Made by a program: the position numbers and the translations under genes. Below, piece after piece: positions 37,794 to 42,848 of a DNA stretch of 42,848 nucleotides (position 1 is the first letter of the stretch; each line of letters starts with the position of its first letter). The stretch comes from Candidatus Terrybacteria bacterium RIFCSPHIGHO2_01_FULL_48_17 (lineage in GTDB: Bacteria; Patescibacteriota; Minisyncoccia; Terrybacterales; 2-01-FULL-58-14): positions 37,297 to 80,144 of the forward strand of contig MHSS01000001.1 in assembly GCA_001822835.1 (NCBI GenBank). Reading direction: 5' to 3'. The notes under the pieces were generated by a model, which was not told the DNA's origin, made no database searches, and saw only the letters and a program-made list of their open reading frames with translations.

Positions 37794-38525
37794 GTGCAGG
37801 AATTATTGGCGGATTTTCATGTACATACTGCCCAAAGCGATGGCCAAGTACCACTGCTTGAGGTTATCGATATTTTCGGGAAGGGCGGTGTAAAGGTCAT
37901 TAATATTTCAGACCATCTTTACGATACCATCACGGAACACGGAAAACGAGTGCATGAGATGAAACAGTGCATTCAAGATTGGGAGTTGTACTGTGCGCAA
38001 GTAGAGAAAGCGCGCCGATATGCGGAACAACGATACGGTATGTTGGTAATCCGCGGGGCTGAAATTACGCGCGCCGATTCGGGAGACGGCACTGCCGGTT
38101 TTCATATTGTCGCGGTGGATCTAAAAGAGCCGGTAAATCCCAATCTTTCTCCGCAAGAAATTGTAAAAGCAATACAGGCGCAAGGCGGACTTGCAATTTC
38201 CGCGCATCCTTACGACAAACCCGATGCGGGACCGCGAGGCAACGTCTTTTATCTTTGGGAGAATCTTGAGGCGTTTCGAGACATGGTGGATCTTTGGGAA
38301 ATCGGAAACGGGCGCGTATTATACGAAAAAGTAGCACAGGAAGGGCTCCGGTTTGTTGCCGACTCAGATTTTCATATACATATCGACTCCCACGATGCAC
38401 AATGCCTAAGCCAATTTTTTTCTTGGAAAACGAAAGTGGCGGCAAAACGAAACAAAGACGCCGTGAAAGAGGCACTTTTGAAACAGAAGGTTTCCTTGGT
38501 CCTTGTTAACAAAACGCCGGGATAA
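37794..38525 (+). CDS. PHP-domain phosphoesterase
   Basis: 243 residues from a GTG start preceded by AGAGGAAG. DFHVHTAQSDG, NISDHLYDT, GAEITR, ISAHPYDKP and ADSDFHIHI supply the metal-binding His/Asp/Glu set of PHP proteins. They hydrolyse phosphate esters, as in histidinol phosphatase or nucleoside 5'-3'-bisphosphate enzymes. The substrate is unknown. It is divergent from the cyclase gene and converges on the ROK gene. Confidence 0.87.
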   Translation: MQELLADFHVHTAQSDGQVPLLEVIDIFGKGGVKVINISDHLYDTITEHGKRVHEMKQCIQDWELYCAQVEKARRYAEQRYGMLVIRGAEITRADSGDGTAGFHIVAVDLKEPVNPNLSPQEIVKAIQAQGGLAISAHPYDKPDAGPRGNVFYLWENLEAFRDMVDLWEIGNGRVLYEKVAQEGLRFVADSDFHIHIDSHDAQCLSQFFSWKTKVAAKRNKDAVKEALLKQKVSLVLVNKTPG

Positions 38526-38536
38526 TCGCCGGCGTT
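38513..38536. terminator. bidirectional terminator shared by the PHP and ROK genes
   Basis: AACGCCGG, an 8-nt loop and CCGGCGTT form a perfect 8-bp stem. It overlaps the stop codons of both converging genes, followed by ATTTATT on the plus strand. Confidence 0.75.
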
Positions 38537-39386
38537 ATTTATTGAGAGCTACTTGTTGTTTTAAAAATTCCAGTGCGCCGTAAAGACCGCCAAAATCCCC
38601 CAAACTTGCCTCAACAACTTCTGGAGGATTGGGGAAAATGGTAAGAATGGTTTTTAAATGCCTCCGCACGTCTTCAACATCGATACCCGGTTTTTTCAAA
38701 ACCATAGGACCCCCTAAAATAATAATATCGGGAGACCACAATACCGTGACGTTATTGAGCCCAAACGCAAGCCATTGCGCAAGCTCATCCCATACGGCCG
38801 TATCGGTAATATCATAAGGTTTTTTCTTAAACCGTTTTTCCGTGGCAGTACCAGAGGCAAGGTTTTCAAGAATTCCGCCTCCCGCGCACGTCGGACACAG
38901 CTTGCCGCTTGCGTCCACAATTTGATGCCCTGGTTCAAACCCGAGGGCATTGTTATCAATTCTCTCTTCAACAATGCGTGCGCCTCCAATGCCCGTGCTT
39001 ACGGTGAGATACGCGACAATGCGCTTTCCTTTCCCAGCGCCATGTACGGCCTCGCCAAGTCCGGCAAGTGCGGCATCATTCTCAAAAAACATTGGAGCCG
39101 AAAACGCTTTTTCAATCGCCTTTTTTATGGGAGCATTTGCCCACAACGGCATATTAGGGGGTGTTAATAGATGCGTGCGTTCACGATTCATGGGTCCTGC
39201 AATGCCGCCTGCCACTGCATCAATTTTTTGGCCATCGGAAAGCTCTTTGGCTGTTTTTTCAAGTAACAGAAGGCCGTCGCGAAACGCAGGCGGCGTTGGA
39301 CGCACCACCGGATTGTCTAATGCCGTGCCGTCATGAGAAACGGCAATGCGCATGTTTGTTCCCCCGATATCAAAAAGAAGGTACAT
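38535..39386 (-). CDS. ROK-family sugar kinase (glucokinase-like)
   Basis: 283 residues. LLFDIGGTNMRIAVS is the ATPase phosphate-1 motif and ENDAALAGLGEA the sugar-binding region. Near the middle are LGFEPGHQIVD, where the Glu and His fit the catalytic/zinc site, and LCPTCAGGGILENLAS, a variant of the ROK zinc motif with two Cys residues. A sugar such as glucose, ManNAc or fructose would be phosphorylated. The exact substrate is not clear. Its end overlaps the shared terminator. Confidence 0.88.
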   Translation of the reverse strand: MYLLFDIGGTNMRIAVSHDGTALDNPVVRPTPPAFRDGLLLLEKTAKELSDGQKIDAVAGGIAGPMNRERTHLLTPPNMPLWANAPIKKAIEKAFSAPMFFENDAALAGLGEAVHGAGKGKRIVAYLTVSTGIGGARIVEERIDNNALGFEPGHQIVDASGKLCPTCAGGGILENLASGTATEKRFKKKPYDITDTAVWDELAQWLAFGLNNVTVLWSPDIIILGGPMVLKKPGIDVEDVRRHLKTILTIFPNPPEVVEASLGDFGGLYGALEFLKQQVALNK

Positions 39387-39419
39387 AATATACGTTCCAA
39401 GGCGACAGTAAATTTCAGA

Positions 39420-40397
39420 TTACAAAAAAAGGCGTGCGACACTAAAATAAACGAACACGCTTAAAATATCCTGAATGATAGTAGCGATCGGCCCGCTTGC
39501 GTTTGCAGGATCAAGCCGAAACTTGCTAAACATAAACGGCACAATTACCCCGGTAAAAAGAGAGGTTAAGATCGCCGCAAACAACGCAACCACCAATACA
39601 AAACTCATGCGGAAACTAGAGTAAAGCGCAAGGCTTACGACGAAAAGCAAAATACTAGTAATTGCCCCCAAAAGAACAACGACGGTAAATTGCCGCCCTA
39701 AATACTTTATGAATTGAAATTTTTGACTCGTAGCTAAATCGCGAATAACAAATGCTACCATCTGCGCGCTCACCGCGTCGGCCATATATACAACAAGTGG
39801 AATAAAGGCAGCAATCAAAAGATTTTGCGAAAGCACGTCTTCAAATCCATTAACGATCCCTGCCACAAACATTCCGCCCAAAAGCCCCAAAAGGAGCCAC
39901 GGCAACCGATGCTTGAGCGATGTCAGTATAGGAATTTGCATGATATCGTCAAACGACCCTTTATGCAGAACTCCTCCGAACCGTAAGATATCTTCAATTG
40001 CCTCGCTATCCAAAATTCTAAGAATAGTAGTGTCGGGAACCATGCCTAAAAAATGGTCTTCCTTATCCACCACCGGAATGCCTTTCAAATTATGCCGCAA
40101 GGCAAGATACGCAAGTCGCTCCTGGTCAGTATGGGCACGCGCCTTTACAAGAGGACCTTTTGCCATTACATCGGTCGCTTTTGCTTGCTTATCCGCACGG
40201 AAAACTTCCTTGAGCGAAAGCGTTCCCTGTAATTTCTGCGCATGATCCACCACATACACATAATGTATGCTCGCAAAAGCGTCTGCCTCTCTAGTCAGCA
40301 TACGCTCAATCTCGCCGATAGTGGTTGATTCCAAAACCATCGGGACGTTTGTCTCCATTAAGCTTCCCGCGCTTTCTTGAGGATAGGTTTTTACCAT
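39420..40397 (-). CDS. MgtE-like magnesium transporter without the N-domain
   Basis: 325 residues. CBS domains lie at about residues 15-135 (VYVVDHAQKLQGTLSL and PVVDKEDHFLGMVPDT). A five-helix transmembrane domain follows, with FIPLVVYMADAVSAQMVAFVIRDL, which matches the MgtE core, and LDPANASGPIATIIQDILSVFVYF near the end. The N-terminal superhelical domain of MgtE is absent, so magnesium gating may differ. A TATACT lies 11 nt before the ATG, so the leader is very short. Confidence 0.88.
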   Translation of the reverse strand: MVKTYPQESAGSLMETNVPMVLESTTIGEIERMLTREADAFASIHYVYVVDHAQKLQGTLSLKEVFRADKQAKATDVMAKGPLVKARAHTDQERLAYLALRHNLKGIPVVDKEDHFLGMVPDTTILRILDSEAIEDILRFGGVLHKGSFDDIMQIPILTSLKHRLPWLLLGLLGGMFVAGIVNGFEDVLSQNLLIAAFIPLVVYMADAVSAQMVAFVIRDLATSQKFQFIKYLGRQFTVVVLLGAITSILLFVVSLALYSSFRMSFVLVVALFAAILTSLFTGVIVPFMFSKFRLDPANASGPIATIIQDILSVFVYFSVARLFL

Positions 40398-40495
40398 AGA
40401 ACTCTTTTAGTATACCGCTTTGTGCCAAAGAAGGGTACGTTGAAATACGATTTGTTGTGCGATATTTTTCCTGCTAAGATAACCGGTGAAAGGAT

Positions 40496-40966
40496 ATGAA
40501 CGAAACATCGTTGCCGCGTGATGCGGTCTTTATGAAACAGGCGGAGGCGGAAAGCAGACGCGCCACATGCCCTCGGGCGCATGTGGGTTTTTTGCTTGAA
40601 CGACACGGGAAGCTGCTTATCCGCTCAAGCAACCAAAGCCCCGAGGGTTTGCCCACATGCAAAGAGGCGGGGCATCTTATGGTTGACGGCCACTGTGCCC
40701 GCGTTACGCACTCTGAACGAGGCGGATTTGTAAAGCTCGCCTTAAAGCGCCTTTCACCGCAAGGAGCAACGGCATACACTACCTGGTTTCCCTGTGTTGA
40801 TTGTATGAACCTGATTATTCTGGGAAAAATAAAGCGCTTGGTGTTTGCTTCCATGGCGGATCCAAATTCCAATTATCGGCGCGAATTTCACATCGCAAAA
40901 CGGTTTGCGCTTCGAGCTGGCGTAAAGCTTATCCATTTTCCAAAAGAAAAACTGCTCCGGGCATAA
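40496..40966 (+). CDS. deoxycytidylate deaminase-like protein
   Basis: 156 residues in the cytidine-deaminase superfamily. The zinc site is HSERG (in place of the usual HAE) together with PCVDC. CPRAHVGFLLERHGKLL near the N-terminus matches dCMP deaminases, and CKEAGHLMVDGHC may add zinc ligands. It would convert dCMP to dUMP for thymidylate synthesis. AAAGGAT lies just before the ATG. It stands alone with a terminator. Confidence 0.82.
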   Translation: MNETSLPRDAVFMKQAEAESRRATCPRAHVGFLLERHGKLLIRSSNQSPEGLPTCKEAGHLMVDGHCARVTHSERGGFVKLALKRLSPQGATAYTTWFPCVDCMNLIILGKIKRLVFASMADPNSNYRREFHIAKRFALRAGVKLIHFPKEKLLRA

Positions 40967-40997
40967 ACGCAGCCAAGAATGTCTTTGTACAAGTTTT

Positions 40998-41023
40998 AAA
41001 AACCGCCCATACGGGCGGTTTTT
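40998..41023 (+). terminator. terminator after the dCMP-deaminase-like gene
   Basis: AAAAACCGCCC, loop ATAC, GGGCGGTTTTT is an 11-bp stem followed by TATGG. Confidence 0.85.
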
Positions 41024-41171
41024 TATGGACAAAACGAAATCAAATCTTTAAAAACCAAACGAGGGACTTTGCTGTCTATTCTAGAAAAACAATGTCGGCG
41101 AGGCGATCGGCTTGCTTATAAGAATTAGCCGGAGCAAAAGGAATGTTAAGACCCCGTGACCGCCGACTTCC

Positions 41172-42068
41172 TCATGGTCCCAGAGTCCATTGTAAGGTAC
41201 AGCTACCGCTCCCTGCGGCTTCGGTGGTCTGAATTGATAAGATGTCATTGTTCGAAAATCCTACTGGGGTAATAAGAGTGCTGGTGGACCAATTGGTACT
41301 GCCCGCGGATATTGAAGGACTAAGGCCTGTATCCACAGAGTTCTTACGAAGGCTAACGGTGAGCGAACCATTGAGGCTATTTGCTATACAGCGCGCAGAG
41401 AATCTCGAAAAGTAGAATGTGACCGTTGTTGGAAACAGTAATCCTGCGGACGTTTCCGAAGAGGTAAACGACTGGCCCCAGACGTAGTGGTATTTCGTGC
41501 CCTGTGTTGCGTCATAGATGACTGGTGCCTCATTTGCAAGAATCATAGCTTTTCCGGTAGGCGTTTGCCAGCTCGCAAGGCCGTTCGCATCCGACGTAAG
41601 AACCTTCGATGATCCTTGAGTGCCGTCAACGATTTTGACCGATCCATTGACGCGGAGCTTTGCATCCGGGTTGTTGTTGCCGATTCCGACATTGCCGTTC
41701 TCAAGCACTGTGAGCCGTCCGCCAATGACGCCCGAGGAGTCGATGACAAATTGGCCGTTGCTGCCCATCCGAAACCCATAATCCGTCGCAGCCAATCCCG
41801 TCGTTTCCAGATGAAGCCGTGCCGCCGGACTTATGGTACGGATACCAAAACTTCCAGAGTTTGTAGCAACATTCAAACCACCACCCTTACTTTGGGTTAT
41901 ATCAGAAACATTAACCGGAGCAGGAGCATTAAGACCCGGGGGCGCATCTTGTGGATCAACCCAAGAAAAAATACCGCGCACGAGAACGCCGAGCGCAAAT
42001 CCAAGCAACACGAGAGAAATCGGCCGGAATATTGACCATGGTCGTAGGATTTTGCGGGATTCGTTCAT
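41172..42068 (-). CDS. membrane-anchored fibre/adhesin-like surface protein
   Basis: 298 residues. An N-terminal membrane helix (FRPISLVLLGFALGVLVRGIF) is followed by a Pro/Ala linker (APPGLNAPAPVN). A stretch rich in NVGIGNNNPDAKLRVNGS follows, the motif of trimeric fibre and phage-tail-collar-like repeats. The C-terminal part is beta-rich (GLLFPTTVTFYFSRFSAR) with two Cys residues. Such proteins form surface fibres. It lies on the same strand as the partial gene to its right. The downstream, in-frame sequence after the stop also reads GLNIPFAPAN, an echo of the linker. Confidence 0.72.
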   Translation of the reverse strand: MNESRKILRPWSIFRPISLVLLGFALGVLVRGIFSWVDPQDAPPGLNAPAPVNVSDITQSKGGGLNVATNSGSFGIRTISPAARLHLETTGLAATDYGFRMGSNGQFVIDSSGVIGGRLTVLENGNVGIGNNNPDAKLRVNGSVKIVDGTQGSSKVLTSDANGLASWQTPTGKAMILANEAPVIYDATQGTKYHYVWGQSFTSSETSAGLLFPTTVTFYFSRFSARCIANSLNGSLTVSLRKNSVDTGLSPSISAGSTNWSTSTLITPVGFSNNDILSIQTTEAAGSGSCTLQWTLGP

Positions 42069-42424
42069 ATCTATCTATTATTCGTATAGCTATTAGTATA
42101 ATATATGCTTTCGCATGATACCAACCTCACAACACGCCCTAGTGGCTCTTGGAGTTTTAGTCGAACTTTTAATCAGAAACGCACGGAAAGCTGTTCACAA
42201 GATCAATCGCCGATACAATGGCACCCGTCCCTTCATAGCGGACCGATCTAACTGCATGTATTCATGATAACAGAACCCAATACGTTTATATCATCTAAAT
42301 CGATCCCGCAATCGCGGGTCAAATCCCAACGAGCGTCGTAATTTGTGTCGCCGCACCTTGCGCTCATTTTGGGGCGAATGAGTTTATGTCAAAGACATTT
42401 ACCGTTCTATTGCGTACACCACGG
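42069..42424. other. gene-free stretch of about 356 nt
   Basis: No convincing gene in either strand. Near 42085-42110 lies an AT-rich patch with TATACT-like hexamers on the minus strand, which is probably the promoter of the fibre gene. At 42305-42318 CCCGC, loop AATC, GCGGG is a weak hairpin. The rest shows no clear structure. Confidence 0.5.
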
Positions 42425-42848
42425 TTAATTATCACACCCACCCTTTGTCTTCTGCCACTCCCCATTTTCGATCCAGGTGCAGTAAAGCTGGCCGGTTGCC
42501 TTATCGCGAAGCTCAATTTCATCGGTGGCAACACGGCGAGCTGTGAGGGTATCAACAACAAGCTCACGAAACGCGAGTACGCCGTCTTTCAGCGTCGCAC
42601 CGATGCTCTCAAGAAGGGACGCCAACAGCCCTTCGGAGTTTAGAGTTTCGGATGTCAAGGTTAGGGTTCCCGCGTCTGCGGCGAAGTACCACGAAGGGTT
42701 CACAAACACCATCACCTCGCCTTGCGAGGAATGTCCGAGGTCAAAATCCAAAGTTCCCAAATCGTTTTGGTCGTTGGGAATTGGGAATTCATTTGACATT
42801 GGGATTTGGTCATTCGGACTGGCGGGAAATGCTTCGAGGGCTATTCCA
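42425..42848 (-). CDS. C-terminal part of a large surface/adhesin-like protein (5' truncated by the window)
   Basis: The reading frame is open to the right edge, with no stop upstream of the track's Met at 42799, so that Met is probably internal. The visible 141 residues begin with Pro/Asn/Gln-rich SPNDQIPMSNEFPIPNDQ and then a beta-rich region (GEVMVFVNPSWYFAADAGTL). The end reads RELVVDTLTARRVATDEIEL and DKATGQLYCTWIENGEWQ, then a final Cys. This end resembles the terminal module of large CPR adhesins I know, with a Cys pair. It has the same orientation as the fibre gene 41172-42068. Confidence 0.65.
   Translation of the reverse strand, partial: GIALEAFPASPNDQIPMSNEFPIPNDQNDLGTLDFDLGHSSQGEVMVFVNPSWYFAADAGTLTLTSETLNSEGLLASLLESIGATLKDGVLAFRELVVDTLTARRVATDEIELRDKATGQLYCTWIENGEWQKTKGGCDN

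Noticed and set aside
41172-41174. TGA as a sense codon (Gly), because the frame stays open after it
   Set aside because: TGA ends chbG-like and yjbQ-like genes, including an ATGA overlap, so TGA works as a stop.
1-42848. CRISPR array, insertion sequence or rRNA
   Set aside because: No regularly spaced direct repeats, no transposase-like ORF and no rRNA-like conserved sequence were found.

Overview
The window looks like a stretch of chromosome from a Candidate Phyla Radiation (Patescibacteria, Parcubacteria-like) bacterium. This assignment is an inference. It rests on compact gene packing, small proteins that resemble families common in that group (DUF4446, DUF5652, DUF5679 and a short Cys-rich MCYNCGC protein), an IF-2 without the long N-terminal region, a UMP kinase of archaeal flavour, tRNA genes mostly without an encoded CCA, and several proteins of uncharacterised fusion type. 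TGA is used as a stop, including at an ATGA overlap, so a TGA=Gly code is unlikely.

Layout. Left end (1-2440): the start of gyrA on the minus strand with two small upstream genes (one a degenerate metallo-beta-lactamase-fold protein), divergent from a four-domain ribosomal protein S1 gene. At 2599-4161 lies a strikingly GC-rich gene of unknown function with a near-consensus promoter that overlaps an inverted repeat. Next come pyrH-like UMP kinase, ftsH, a HAD phosphatase and an ICMT-like membrane methyltransferase (4261-9089). The segment 9160-14490 carries eight tRNAs counting Ser further on (Val-TAC, Val-GAC, Ile-TAT, Phe, Gly, Leu, Cys, Ser), rplS, an RluA-type pseudouridine synthase, a dual-specificity phosphatase, pyrF and two Nudix hydrolases. 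Inside it is an unusual locus at 10759-11095: two halves of a tRNA, complementary in acceptor stem and anticodon region, separated by about 240 nt that contain a complete tRNA-Ile(TAT).

From 14490 to 16920 a minus-strand translation cluster holds DUF4446, infB and rbfA. From 20465 down to 17120 runs a metal-resistance operon: a CsoR/RcnR-type repressor, a membrane protein with a Cys-Cys-x-His motif, a membrane-anchored exported protein and a CopB-type P1B ATPase, with a G-tract operator candidate upstream. Between 21149 and 28960 are envelope and stress genes: an L,D-transpeptidase, HhH-GPD glycosylase, ChbG-like deacetylase, YjbQ, a DAGK-PAP2 fusion, a CAP-domain protein, MsrA and MsrB, a TspO-Gmad2 fusion and an RRM protein with a structured leader.

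The right part (29107-42848) contains a large secreted glycine-rich repeat protein, DUF167, a GDPD, a PIN-PhoH ATPase, thioredoxin, an orphan histidine kinase, a cyclase-family hydrolase, a PHP phosphoesterase, a ROK kinase, an MgtE-type transporter lacking its N-domain, a deoxycytidylate-deaminase-like protein, and two fibre/adhesin-like surface proteins, the last of which runs off the window. Many transcription units end in clear stem-loop terminators, and several genes have a -10 hexamer only 6-8 nt before the start codon, which suggests leaderless transcripts. No CRISPR array, transposase, rRNA or integrase was seen.
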